From Planktothrix rubescens CCAP 1459/22 (lineage in GTDB: Bacteria; Cyanobacteriota; Cyanobacteriia; Cyanobacteriales; Microcoleaceae), in the NCBI GenBank assembly GCA_904830895.1, contig LR882958.1:1172001-1236000 (forward strand): a DNA stretch of 64,000 nucleotides, written 5' to 3'. Positions 1 to 8,545 of this stretch are shown one piece after another. The notes beneath the pieces were generated by a model. The model was not told the DNA's origin. It saw only the letters and a program-made list of their open reading frames with translations, and did no database searches. Each line of letters begins with the position of its first letter. Position 1 is the stretch's first letter. The position numbers were made by a program, and so were the translations under genes.

Positions 1-194
1 TTGAAAAATTTAAAGGGGGGCCAGTGGGATTAGAAACCATGGCGGCAATTACGGGGGAAGATACCCAAACTATTGAAGAAGTTTATGAACCCTATTTAAT
101 GCAAATTGGGTTTATTCAACGGACAAATCGGGGTCGTGTGGCGACGCCTGCGGCTTGGAAACATTTGGGATTAGATCATCCTGAAAATAGTTAA
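1..194 (+). CDS. ruvB: RuvB Holliday junction helicase, C-terminal end
   Basis: This open frame enters from the left edge and stops with TAA at 192-194. It encodes about 63 residues including [16 protein letters not shown] and QIGFIQRT, the highly conserved winged-helix C-terminal domain of RuvB. RuvB is the hexameric AAA+ motor that drives Holliday junction branch migration with RuvA; the ATPase domains lie outside the window. The sequence match is strong and no other family carries this ending. Confidence 0.9.
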   Translation, partial: EKFKGGPVGLETMAAITGEDTQTIEEVYEPYLMQIGFIQRTNRGRVATPAAWKHLGLDHPENS

Positions 195-233
195 ATTAGC
201 TATAATAATAATTGCAATAATAATGGGTGAATT

Positions 234-1580
234 ATGTCAGGGACAATTTTCCTCTTAGCTGATGAGACTCAGCAAGAAACTCTGGTTGACTTTGTGACTC
301 AACACGCGAATGTTCTGTCCCATTATCATCTAGCGGGTTTAGACAGTATCGCAACGGCTTTAACTCAACAGACCTGGTTAAAGGTTGAGACGGTTTTGCC
401 TTTGCGACAAGGGGGAGATATGGTGATCGCCTCTAAAATCACTGCAAGAGAAGAAATTGTAGCTGTTATTTATTTAGTAGAATCCACCCAAACCCACCTT
501 TATGAATTCCCGCTTTTAAATTTATTAAGAGTTTGCAATATCTATAATATTCCAATCGCTACTAATATTGGAACCGCCGAAGCCATTGTTGTGCAATTGC
601 GACGAACTCGTTCGGCTCATTTGATTTTTAATCCCGTTGCTGGAGTAGGAAATGCCAATCAAGATTTATTATTAATTCGGCAATTATTAGAACCCTATTT
701 TCACTTAAAAGTTTGTTTAACAACCAGAGAAAATGATCCGACTCAATTAGCACAAGATGCGATCGCAGAAAATGTGGATTTAGTCATCGCATCGGGGGGA
801 GATGGTACGGTTTCCGCCGTAGCTGGAGCCGTGATCAATACTAATATTCCCTTGGGAATTATTCCTAGGGGAACTGCTAATGCGTTTTCAGTAGCCTTGG
901 GAATTCCAACTAATATTCAAGGAGCTTGTGAAGTAATTATTGCCGGATTAACCCGCACCGTTGATATGGCTTATTGTAATAGTTTACCAATGATTTTATT
1001 AGCGGGAATTGGATTTGAAGCAGAAACAGTTAATAAGGCGGATCGAGATGCGAAAAAACGCTGGGGGCCCTTAGCTTATATTATGGCGGGATGGCAACAA
1101 TTAAAAGAACAAAAAGACTTTGAAACGACAATTGAAATTAATGGCGAAATTAATCAAGTTGAAGCCGCCGCCATTACTATTGCTAATGTCGCCCCTCCTA
1201 CTTCGGTTTTAGCCCAAGGTTTGGGACAAATTGTTCCTGATGATGGATTATTAGAGGTTTTAATCTATACGTCTCCGGCGAATAAAATGCAGGCGGTGGC
1301 GGGAATGATGGGTTTATTGGGGGCGGGTTTACTGAAAGTAGAAATTCAACGGGATAATTTGATTGCATTTAGAACTCAACGGATTAGAATTTCTACAAAT
1401 CCACCCCAAAAAGTAGTTGTAGATGGGGAAATTATTGGGACAACACCGATAGAAGTGGAATGTGTTCCCAGGGGATTAATAATTATGACTCCGGCTTTTT
1501 CATCTTTACCAATGGTTGAAAGTATAGAAGCTATTGATGTGGTTAAAGTTGATCAAATAGGGAATAGCTTAACTGATTGA
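234..1580 (+). CDS. Methylglyoxal-synthase-like domain fused to YegS/DAGK-type lipid kinase
   Basis: The 448-residue protein has two parts. Residues 1-125 resemble methylglyoxal synthase: the GGD of the phosphate site (about residues 60-62) and the NIPIATNIGTAEAIV strand are kept, but positions matching the E. coli HDH segment read DET and the later histidine appears to be Tyr. Residues 128-430 form a diacylglycerol/sphingosine kinase fold with the nucleotide loop GGDGTV near residue 187 and IIPRGTANAF. The likely reaction is ATP-dependent phosphorylation of a lipid such as diacylglycerol; the first domain may be regulatory rather than catalytic. It lies 39 bp after ruvB and may be cotranscribed. 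The kinase assignment is firm; loss of synthase activity is inference. Confidence 0.85.
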   Translation: MSGTIFLLADETQQETLVDFVTQHANVLSHYHLAGLDSIATALTQQTWLKVETVLPLRQGGDMVIASKITAREEIVAVIYLVESTQTHLYEFPLLNLLRVCNIYNIPIATNIGTAEAIVVQLRRTRSAHLIFNPVAGVGNANQDLLLIRQLLEPYFHLKVCLTTRENDPTQLAQDAIAENVDLVIASGGDGTVSAVAGAVINTNIPLGIIPRGTANAFSVALGIPTNIQGACEVIIAGLTRTVDMAYCNSLPMILLAGIGFEAETVNKADRDAKKRWGPLAYIMAGWQQLKEQKDFETTIEINGEINQVEAAAITIANVAPPTSVLAQGLGQIVPDDGLLEVLIYTSPANKMQAVAGMMGLLGAGLLKVEIQRDNLIAFRTQRIRISTNPPQKVVVDGEIIGTTPIEVECVPRGLIIMTPAFSSLPMVESIEAIDVVKVDQIGNSLTD

Positions 1581-1690
1581 TAACATTGTTTTTAGAGAAG
1601 GCGATCGCCTAAGTTATCCTCCATTTACCGAACCGAATTAATAACTATGAATAATCCCCTCGACAATGACTCCCTAGTCCCGCTTAAAAC

Positions 1691-1739
1691 GTTGTTGGGC
1701 TTTAGCCCTCTCTGAACTTGTTGTTGGGCTTTAGCCCTC
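1691..1739. repeat. Two copies of a 20-bp palindromic unit
   Basis: GTTGTTGGGCTTTAGCCCTC occurs at 1691-1710 and again at 1720-1739. Each copy holds the hairpin GGGCT-TT-AGCCC. The pair sits between convergent genes, so it could act as a transcription end, but there is no clear T-run. It may be a small dispersed repeat. Confidence 0.7.
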
Positions 1740-1762
1740 AAGAAGACTAGGCTGAAGATATC

Positions 1763-3259
1763 TTATCGTTTCTTACCATGATTCCTTAATCCCAGCAACC
1801 GGATAACTAACCCCGTTAACCCCGCCCCGATCAAGCCTATGATCAGGCTCAAAAACAGTGAAATAAAGGGCATTAACGCAGATTCTGGAATTGTCAAACT
1901 CCTCAAAACTTGCCCTAAATTCTGCTCTACAAGGGTTTTTGCTTCCTCTGATTTGATAATAGTAACAGGTGCAACAACATTGGGGAATTGTCCAGAAATC
2001 GAAGCCGTTACAGAAGCCGCAGCTAAACCCGCACCGACAATACCGAGTGTATTTTGAAATGTGCGATCGCTCTTTGCTTCTCTGACTTGCAAGTTAACTC
2101 GAATTAAGTTGACTGCAACTTCTAGCATTTTTAACCCAGCACTCAGATTTTCGGAGTCTTTGCGAACTTGTTTTAAGTATTTATTTCGAGCGTCGGAATG
2201 AAACTGCTCTAAGCATTTTACTTCATATTCTGGGTTTTTTTCACATACCTTAGCAACTAATTCTTTAAGTTGTTGGCGGTAGTTATCCAGATTAACTTCA
2301 ATCGTACTTCTCTGAAATTCTAAATAACTGAGATTGATGGCATAATCAGAAAATAGATTGTCAGCATCACTGACTTTTTGACTAAGTTGGCTCAAATTAT
2401 ACCCTTCGTATCCTTGAGTTTTAAAGTCTTTGACGTAACTTTGAACCTCTACAAATTTAGCTTCTAAATCTCGTTTAACCACCCGACTTTTTACATAAGC
2501 CCAAAGAATTTTATGGCGATGACAAAACAATTGCATCCAGTGATCAATTAATTCTGCTGCGTTTTCCATTGCCGTTAAATTAGGATATAATATAATAATT
2601 ACATGAGGATTATTTTGCTTTAAATTGTAGGGTGCTTTTTTAGGAGTATCGTTTAAATTATGGGGATTCCATTCAAAGAATCTTCCCCCTAATAACTTTC
2701 CCTCACCTGCGGGTTTTTCTTGACAATCTAGTTCTTTTCCTACTAGCAAATTGTAACATTTTTGAGCAAGATTTTTAACATCATCTGATCCCATTTTAAT
2801 ATCTAAATCTGAAGGGAGTGTACCACTAATTAACCAAGTTTGCCCTAAGCTACCCCCTTGATTGTTGAGAACCTGATCAACTATAATTTTTTTAAGCGTT
2901 GTTATTTCTTGAATATCAGTAGGAGAGGTGCGATTGCTCACCGAACAGTCAACCATCAGCGCATAAGTATCACTCAGTTGCACGGGATAGTAATATCCTT
3001 CATATTTAGCTTCATATTCAGGCGGAAGGTTGAGCGTTTCTGTAAATTCGCCTTCTTCTGTTAATAACTGTACAAATTCTGTTTCCCACTCCATTTTTTC
3101 AGGCGGGGGAGATGCTTTAATCTTGTTTTGTAAGGCGGGAGGCAATTTATTTAAAAATACTAGCTCATTCTCTTTCAGAGTAGCCAAATCCTGCCCTAGT
3201 CCCTGACGCAAATCGTAGAGATAGAGGTCAATTGTGGGATAAATCAGATGATCTGTCAT
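1763..3259 (-). CDS. C-terminally membrane-anchored protein of the caspase/ATPase unit
   Basis: The family of this 498-residue protein is not recognised. It has a soluble N-terminal half, a helical charged middle (about 230-390) that could be coiled coil, and two hydrophobic stretches near the C-terminus (about 405-425 and 458-488) followed by the basic tail RNHGKKR. This predicts a cytosolic protein tethered to the membrane by its end. Its start overlaps the stop of the gene at 3256-3771 by 4 bp (ATGA), so the two are translationally coupled. Together they stand back to back with the caspase/actin-ATPase gene at 3877, which suggests a shared system. A role as membrane effector or anchor is inference only. 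Confidence 0.7.
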   Translation of the reverse strand: MTDHLIYPTIDLYLYDLRQGLGQDLATLKENELVFLNKLPPALQNKIKASPPPEKMEWETEFVQLLTEEGEFTETLNLPPEYEAKYEGYYYPVQLSDTYALMVDCSVSNRTSPTDIQEITTLKKIIVDQVLNNQGGSLGQTWLISGTLPSDLDIKMGSDDVKNLAQKCYNLLVGKELDCQEKPAGEGKLLGGRFFEWNPHNLNDTPKKAPYNLKQNNPHVIIILYPNLTAMENAAELIDHWMQLFCHRHKILWAYVKSRVVKRDLEAKFVEVQSYVKDFKTQGYEGYNLSQLSQKVSDADNLFSDYAINLSYLEFQRSTIEVNLDNYRQQLKELVAKVCEKNPEYEVKCLEQFHSDARNKYLKQVRKDSENLSAGLKMLEVAVNLIRVNLQVREAKSDRTFQNTLGIVGAGLAAASVTASISGQFPNVVAPVTIIKSEEAKTLVEQNLGQVLRSLTIPESALMPFISLFLSLIIGLIGAGLTGLVIRLLGLRNHGKKR

Positions 3260-3771
3260 AGTAGAGGAGGTAATGTTGGTGGTTGAGTATCTGAATCAGC
3301 AGAAAATTGTGACAACATTTCTAATAGACGCTGAAACAGACTTTTGCTAACTTCCGGCGGATTATCACTTTTGAGAATCGGGACAACAAGATAATTAATA
3401 ATCGTGTGACTTGGAGATTGCTGTGATTTTTTAGGTTTAGGGCCTAACGTAGTAGGAGTTTGATTACTAGGCGGGAGTCTTTCTAATACTTCTTCTGAAG
3501 TTGGCAAGTAATCTAAATTTTCGCCATTTTCTGTTGCTAGAAAACTAATTAATGCTGTTTGATACTTGGTAAAACTTTCATTTAATTTGGGGTTTGAGTT
3601 AATCACAGACATTAATTTAGCTTGGGTTTTGTCCCTCATTTCAGGATTGAGTTGAAGCTGTTCTCCTATGGTAAAAAGTTCCTCTTGCTCGTTAGAGTTG
3701 AGGGTGACATCTGAATCTCTAATTGCCAGAAGCAGGGCCAGGAGAGTAGGGAGAGCAGGTGGTTGGCTCAT
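3256..3771 (-). CDS. Small partner protein, unknown function
   Basis: The 171-residue protein has a compact helical N-terminal domain (about 1-85, with ALLLAIRDSDVTLNSNEQEEL), a proline-rich linker, then IINYLVVPILKSDNPPEVSKSL and a disordered PPTLPPLL end. No catalytic motif or membrane segment is visible. It is the first gene of a two-gene operon; its ATGA stop overlaps the start of the membrane-anchored protein. The size and alpha-helical N-terminus would fit an adaptor or effector-associated domain, but I do not recognise the family. Confidence 0.65.
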   Translation of the reverse strand: MSQPPALPTLLALLLAIRDSDVTLNSNEQEELFTIGEQLQLNPEMRDKTQAKLMSVINSNPKLNESFTKYQTALISFLATENGENLDYLPTSEEVLERLPPSNQTPTTLGPKPKKSQQSPSHTIINYLVVPILKSDNPPEVSKSLFQRLLEMLSQFSADSDTQPPTLPPLL

Positions 3772-3876
3772 GCTGGGAGTAAAGTAAGTTAGAATTGCTC
3801 TTAATTATAGTGGACGGAGAGTAATGCTGATATACTCAGAGTGAACGTCGCTCCCTGTTACTAAACCCGCCTGCCA
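3772..3876. promoter_or_regulatory. Shared divergent promoter region of the caspase/ATPase unit
   Basis: This 105-bp gap separates two divergent transcription units. A TATACT at 3831-3836 could be the -10 box for the rightward caspase gene; no good -35 box is seen at the right spacing. The short shared gap suggests co-regulation of the two arms. Assignment of exact promoter elements is weak. Confidence 0.35.
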
Positions 3877-6800
3877 ATGAACCCCACTAACCGAAAGGCT
3901 CTTGTCATCGGTATCAATCGCTACCCCGAATTAAATGATGGCCATTTAAAAGTCTCGGCTGACGATGCAGAGGCGATCGCGCAATTACTAGGAACCTATG
4001 GCCATTTTCATCCTATATACCGCTTTCCCGAAGGTTTCTTACAAGATCGAGGAGATTTGTACCCTTGCGTTGCTCCTACACATGACTTAAACAATTTTAC
4101 AACCGAAGATTTAAAAACCGCGATCGAAAAACTCTTTAAACCCCAAACAGATATCCCTCATACCGCCTTACTTTTCTTTGCAGGTCACGGACTTTTTAAT
4201 GATAATGGTAAACTGGTTTTAGCAACCAGCGAAGCTGGTTATCCTAACCAAGAATGGGGTATATCTTTAGAATGGTTATGTGGTCTTTTAAAAGACAGTC
4301 CAGTTAAACAGCAAATTGTTTGGTTAGATTGTTGCTATAGTGGTGAATGGATAGAGTTAGCAAAAACACAACTGCATAATTCTGATAAACAGCTATTTTT
4401 TATTACAGCTACTACCAGCTACGAATCCGCATTTGCTGATGACAAACACGGAATTTTAACCAAAATTATTTTGGAAGGTTTAGATCCCAGTAAAGATAGT
4501 TATGAGGGATTAATTACCCATACTAAACTAGAACGTTTTATTAAGACAAATCCACCTAAAATTGCTCAAAAGATTCTCGTTTATTCCTCCAGCAATAGCG
4601 AAATTCATCTGACTTGCACCGAAAAATATAAATTAAGGTCGCTGATTCTCGAATCTAACTACGAGCGATCGCAAACGCAGCCAACCAACCAAAAATCTGA
4701 CGTTCCAAGCAACAACTCCACTGCTGGATCTGATATTAAGATCCTCTATAACGCCCTAACAAAACTAGATTATAGTAAAGCACAGGCAAAATCTTCTAGT
4801 GTGCGTTTAATTCCTAGTCCTAACAAAGAAACAGTTCGTGACTTGTTGATTATCGACCCAGAAATAGCCAGAGCTTGGAGTGAATCACCCCAAAATATTG
4901 TGATTTATGAAGACCAAACCTTGGCTTCTCTAAAAAATGTTCGCTGGATTGAGTCGAAAGATTTATTTTTGCCAGAATTCATCTTTGTAGATCTCGAAGA
5001 TGCTTTACCGGGAGCTTTTCTTCCCGATGGTACTCAAATCAACTTCAACGGTCAGAGGATCACACCTTTAATTCCTCTCAATCCCATTCTACTAGACTAT
5101 TTAACTCCAGAAGACTTAATTAAGAAAATTAAGTTCACACCTATCAACGGAAGTGAAGGCCCATTGGTAAGAGTAATTATAGACTTGCCTCTCTCCGGTT
5201 TGAAGAATAATGACAAACAGCCGCAGAACTATCACATCTACAAAGACTACCCAATTAAAGAAGAAAATGCTTTAACTGAAGTACCTGTTTTAGAAGTGTG
5301 GCCGCGTTTTCGGGCTGAGGGTTGGAAGGAGTATTATGCGTTTTACTACGATGGAGAGTATGGAGAAGAAACTTTCCAAGTTAGTTTACCGGAGGCAAAA
5401 GAACCCCATATTTTTCGAGAAGTTCGTGGTTCCTATCAAATTACCCGCCTAGAAAAGTTTCCCAGTTTCATTAACTGCCAGGATCAAGCTAGAAATACTA
5501 TTGGTCTGATTCTGCTAAAAACACCAGAGAATATCAAGCTTAATGCTGCTTCTTGGACTGTAGGAGTTGATTTTGGAACTTCTTTCACTAATGTCTACGT
5601 TAACAACAAAGGAATAGTCGAACCACTGCTACTGGAGAATCTGCACTTAAAGATAGCGGAGGCAAACATAGACACTCGCAATCCGGTAATGTTTGAACAT
5701 TTTATTCCAGAAAGATTCATCCCGCTTGAAAAGCCCCTACCCCTGGCCAGCGTACTAACAACTAGGGGAAAACCTAATACCAAAGCAGGGCAAGAACGTC
5801 CGATTTATGACGGTCGGATTTATATTCCAGGCTGGAACAGCTTTAATTCTGAAAATAGTTGGATAGAGACAGACCTTAAGTGGGAAAATCTCACTTTAAA
5901 TCGGTTGTTTCTAAAACATCTAGCTCTACACATCTCCGCTTTAGCTGCGAAAAACGGTGTTAAGCAAATTCAATGGTCTATCTCCTACCCATCTGCTTTT
6001 TCTAATAGTGACAGAGCTAAGTATGTTCAAACCTGGCAAAACTTAACTCAGGAATTACAAGAAAAAACAGGAATTATTCATAATAGTCCTGTACTAAATA
6101 ATTTGGATTACTTCCGAACTGAGAGTTTAGCCTTTGCTCAATATTTTGCCGATCTTGAGGATCTTAGCTTAGTCAATGCAACTTGTATTGATATGGGAGG
6201 AGGAACTTCAGATATCTCTATTTGGGAAAACAACAAACTGGTTCATCAATGCTCTATTCAGTTAGCAGGAAGAGACTTGTTTTCTCAATTTTTAGAACTA
6301 AAACCGGAGTTTTTAGACCAAAACTTACAATTAAATAATTGGGGATTCAAACATTTAAAAGGAAGATTTTTTATAACCGCACTGGATCATTTTTTGCGAA
6401 TGAATTCAGACTATTGGCTGAAAAATCAAAGAATATTTGTAGAAGATAATTCAGAATTTCAAGGACTGCTCCGACTCATTGCGATTGGTTTTTCTGGGTT
6501 GTACTATTACGTAGGAACAATTCTGGGAGTGCTCCACGATGAGGGAAAATATCGTCGCCGTGAAATTACCCCTGTTTATATCGGTGGGAATGGTTCTCGA
6601 CTGTTAAACTGGTTGGCTATAGGGGGGCAGTTTGATCGTGATTCTGAGGTCAATCACTTACTCAGTCGGATGCTGAGTGCAGGTTCCGGTTTCGATGATA
6701 TAGGAGAAATCACACGATTGAGTCAGAGACCGAAAGACGAGGTATGTTGCGGATTGGTTTTAAGTAGTACCAAGCTTCAAGGACTAACGAAAAGGACAAA

Positions 6801-7176
6801 AGATCCACTGATTGCAGGAGAAGATTGTGAAGTGAATGGCAATCTGATTAGTTGGAGAGATCGCTTAGAGTTGGAAGGCAATATTGAGCAATTCCAAATT
6901 CCTGAGTTTGAGCAGCTTTCAAAGTTTCTGGATGAATTCAATTTAGCATTGAAAGAATTAGAAATTGAAGGATTGAAACCGATGAGAGGTTTCAAGGCTG
7001 GTGTAGGCTTAGAAGCTGACTATAGCGAAAGACTCTGGCGCGAAACTAAAAGAGAGTTAACTAGGGTGACGTTAACTATTAAGGGCGAATCAGATAATAT
7101 CCGTGTGGAACCACCCTTTATATTGGGGCTGAAGGCTTTGTTGCGGGTTTTAGGTAAGGAGTGGGCTGGCAAATGA
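3877..7176 (+). CDS. Caspase (peptidase C14)-actin/HSP70-type ATPase fusion
   Basis: This 1099-residue protein joins a metacaspase-like protease to an actin-fold ATPase. Residues 1-250 are a caspase p20-like domain beginning KALVIGINRYPEL, with the catalytic pair His104 (FFAGHG) and Cys153 (DCCYSGE). Residues about 285-545 are an unassigned region (from ALTKLDYSKAQ). Residues about 560-1095 carry the actin/Hsp70 nucleotide signatures: phosphate-1 VDFGTSFTNVYV (562-575), phosphate-2 IDMGGGTSDIS (771-781) and adenosine YIGGNGSR (near 901). Prokaryotic caspases fused to NTPase modules are known from predicted conflict and cell-suicide systems; here the ATPase would gate the protease. No signal peptide is seen, so it is cytosolic. 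The start follows MNPTNRKALVIG, typical for the family. Confidence 0.85.
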   Translation: MNPTNRKALVIGINRYPELNDGHLKVSADDAEAIAQLLGTYGHFHPIYRFPEGFLQDRGDLYPCVAPTHDLNNFTTEDLKTAIEKLFKPQTDIPHTALLFFAGHGLFNDNGKLVLATSEAGYPNQEWGISLEWLCGLLKDSPVKQQIVWLDCCYSGEWIELAKTQLHNSDKQLFFITATTSYESAFADDKHGILTKIILEGLDPSKDSYEGLITHTKLERFIKTNPPKIAQKILVYSSSNSEIHLTCTEKYKLRSLILESNYERSQTQPTNQKSDVPSNNSTAGSDIKILYNALTKLDYSKAQAKSSSVRLIPSPNKETVRDLLIIDPEIARAWSESPQNIVIYEDQTLASLKNVRWIESKDLFLPEFIFVDLEDALPGAFLPDGTQINFNGQRITPLIPLNPILLDYLTPEDLIKKIKFTPINGSEGPLVRVIIDLPLSGLKNNDKQPQNYHIYKDYPIKEENALTEVPVLEVWPRFRAEGWKEYYAFYYDGEYGEETFQVSLPEAKEPHIFREVRGSYQITRLEKFPSFINCQDQARNTIGLILLKTPENIKLNAASWTVGVDFGTSFTNVYVNNKGIVEPLLLENLHLKIAEANIDTRNPVMFEHFIPERFIPLEKPLPLASVLTTRGKPNTKAGQERPIYDGRIYIPGWNSFNSENSWIETDLKWENLTLNRLFLKHLALHISALAAKNGVKQIQWSISYPSAFSNSDRAKYVQTWQNLTQELQEKTGIIHNSPVLNNLDYFRTESLAFAQYFADLEDLSLVNATCIDMGGGTSDISIWENNKLVHQCSIQLAGRDLFSQFLELKPEFLDQNLQLNNWGFKHLKGRFFITALDHFLRMNSDYWLKNQRIFVEDNSEFQGLLRLIAIGFSGLYYYVGTILGVLHDEGKYRRREITPVYIGGNGSRLLNWLAIGGQFDRDSEVNHLLSRMLSAGSGFDDIGEITRLSQRPKDEVCCGLVLSSTKLQGLTKRTKDPLIAGEDCEVNGNLISWRDRLELEGNIEQFQIPEFEQLSKFLDEFNLALKELEIEGLKPMRGFKAGVGLEADYSERLWRETKRELTRVTLTIKGESDNIRVEPPFILGLKALLRVLGKEWAGK

Positions 7177-7188
7177 GCAAATAAAAGC

Positions 7189-7416
7189 GTTGACTACCGT
7201 GCCAAACGTGCCGAATATTGTGTTTTAAATATTCCTGAATATTGGATTGTCGATCCGTTACAAGCAAAAATTATTATTTTTACTCTTTCCGACATAAACC
7301 GGGTTTCTCTGAAAGATTGTCGCTCGGAAACTAGAGATTTATGCAGAAACCCGGTTTCTAGGTCGCTTGTGGGTTGTCGAGAATTATCGAGTCGAGTTAG
7401 TTTGATTAATTGCTAA
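7189..7416 (+). pseudogene. Uma2-family (DUF820) nuclease remnant overwritten by a repeat
   Basis: Translation from 7189 gives DYRAKRAEYCVLNIPEYWIV, then DPLQAKIIIF, the conserved C-terminal end of Uma2-family restriction-like nucleases (the DYxxKRxEY and IPEYWIVDP signature). No start codon or N-terminal domain precedes it. After about 7290 the frame runs into the 176-bp repeat and stops at 7414-7416. It is a dead fragment lying directly after the caspase/ATPase gene. Confidence 0.8.
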
Positions 7417-7471
7417 ATTTCAATAGTTTAATAGTTGCTTTTCATGCCTTGAGTGATAGAATTAAGGAAAC
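7296..7471. repeat. 176-bp dispersed repeat, copy A
   Basis: This segment matches 9862-10037 over its full 176 bp with scattered differences. It begins with AAACCGGGTTTCT, has a second inverted AGAAACCCGGTTTCT inside, and ends with a stretch that is the 3' end of the histidine kinase gene in copy B. The kinase end therefore appears to have been copied to this site. Confidence 0.85.
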
Positions 7472-7568
7472 TGCGATCATCCTGTACCTAAAGGTTATTT
7501 AAGCTATGACGGAAATCATTTTCCTAGTAGAACCTGATGTTGAAGGGGGGTATATTGCCCAAGCATTA
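7442..7568. repeat. 127-bp direct repeat, left copy (hicB promoter and 5' end)
   Basis: The 127 bp are nearly identical to 8272-8398. They include the upstream region and first 21 codons of hicB. The two copies are 830 bp apart and bracket the VapBC-like gene pair exactly. Confidence 0.9.
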
Positions 7569-7625
7569 AAATGCTATGATGGGATTAATCTAAATCATCA
7601 AAAAACTTGCTTGAGAGGATTTTAA
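7506..7625 (+). pseudogene. Truncated hicB copy
   Basis: An ATG at 7506 starts the same 21 codons as the intact hicB at 8336 (MTEIIFLVEPDVEGGYIAQA), after which the match ends and 18 unrelated codons lead to TAA at 7623-7625. The shared leader means it may still be transcribed and may lead expression of the VapB-like gene that starts 6 bp later. Confidence 0.8.
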
Positions 7626-7630
7626 TCATT

Positions 7631-7864
7631 ATGATTCAAGAAATCAATGCCATATTTGATGGTAAATCTCTGCAACTGGAATCTCCCTTAAACCTAGATG
7701 TCGGTACAAGGGTTAAAATTATTGTTGAAACAATATTACCCCAAAAACAGCCCACTAAAACATTTCTTGAAACTGCTCAATCTTTACAGTTACAAGGGAA
7801 TCCAGATTGGTCTGAGAAAATTGATCAGTATTTATATGGGGAAACTGTTTCTGATCATGAATGA
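7631..7864 (+). CDS. VapB-like antitoxin
   Basis: The 77-residue protein begins MIQEINAIFDGKSLQLESPL, an AbrB/VapB-like or DUF104-like N-terminal strand pattern, followed by a helical tail ending GETVSDHE. The preferred ATG is 7631 because GAGAGG lies upstream and the homology-like start MIQEI fits; an in-frame start at 7607 would add eight unlikely residues. Its stop overlaps the toxin start, so the pair is coupled. The antitoxin role rests mainly on that linkage to the PIN gene. Confidence 0.75.
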   Translation: MIQEINAIFDGKSLQLESPLNLDVGTRVKIIVETILPQKQPTKTFLETAQSLQLQGNPDWSEKIDQYLYGETVSDHE

Positions 7865-8270
7865 AGTTTTTTTAGATACTTCTTTTGCGATCGCGCTTTC
7901 TTCAATTACAGATCAAAATCATGCAATGGCTGTTCAATTGGCTGATCAACTGCAAGCTAGTCAAGCCCGTTTAGTCACCACTCAAGCTATTTTACTAGAA
8001 ATTGGTAATGCACTTTCTAAATCTAAATACAGAATGGGTGCTATCCAACTGTTAGAATCCCTTGAAGCCGATCCCCATGTAGAAATTGTATTGTTGACCA
8101 CTGATTTGTATATGGCTGGATTCAATTTGTTTAAACAGCGAAAAGATAAAGAATGGGGTTTAGTAGATTGTCTGTCATTTATCGTCATGGGGAATCGAGG
8201 AATTACTGATGCTCTAACTGCTGATACTCATTTCCAGCAAGCCGGATTTCGAGCATTACTAAAAAACTAG
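7857..8270 (+). CDS. VapC-like PIN-domain ribonuclease toxin
   Basis: The 137-residue protein MNEVFLDTSFAIAL carries the acidic PIN set: Asp7 (FLDTS), Glu in LLEIGNAL, Asp in GLVDCLSF and Asp in LTADTHF, which bind divalent metal for RNA cleavage. PIN toxins of this type cut tRNA or rRNA. The ATG at 7857 overlaps the antitoxin stop by 8 bp. All four key acidic residues are present, so the toxin looks functional. The pair is flanked by 127-bp direct repeats carrying the hicB start, which marks it as a recent arrival. Confidence 0.88.
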   Translation: MNEVFLDTSFAIALSSITDQNHAMAVQLADQLQASQARLVTTQAILLEIGNALSKSKYRMGAIQLLESLEADPHVEIVLLTTDLYMAGFNLFKQRKDKEWGLVDCLSFIVMGNRGITDALTADTHFQQAGFRALLKN

Positions 8271-8271
8271 A

Positions 8272-8398
8272 TCATGCCTTGAGTGATAGAATAAAGGAAA
8301 CTGCGATTATCCTGCACCTAAAGGTTATTTAAGCCATGACGGAAATCATTTTCCTCGTAGAACCTGATGTTGAAGGGGGGTATATTGCCCAAGCATTA
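8272..8398. repeat. 127-bp direct repeat, right copy
   Basis: This copy of 7442-7568 contains the native hicB leader and first codons and continues into the intact hicB gene. Confidence 0.9.
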
Positions 8399-8545
8399 GG
8401 GGAATCAATTATTACCCAAGCTGATGATTTAGAAAGCTTAAAAAAAGAAATAAAAGATGCCGTTCACTGTCATTTTATTGATGAAACATTACGTCCTAAG
8501 ATCATCCGACTGCATATTGTTCAGCAAGAGGTAATTGCTTTATGA
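8336..8545 (+). CDS. hicB: HicB-family antitoxin
   Basis: The 69-residue protein has the short HicB fold (EIIFLVEPDVEGGYIAQALG, then SLKKEIKDAVHCHF), a partial RNase H-like beta-sheet domain without the usual C-terminal DNA-binding helix. It neutralises HicA. The stop overlaps the hicA start by 4 bp (ATGA). The antitoxin-first order is the reverse of the classical hicAB locus but common in cyanobacteria. Confidence 0.88.
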   Translation: MTEIIFLVEPDVEGGYIAQALGESIITQADDLESLKKEIKDAVHCHFIDETLRPKIIRLHIVQQEVIAL

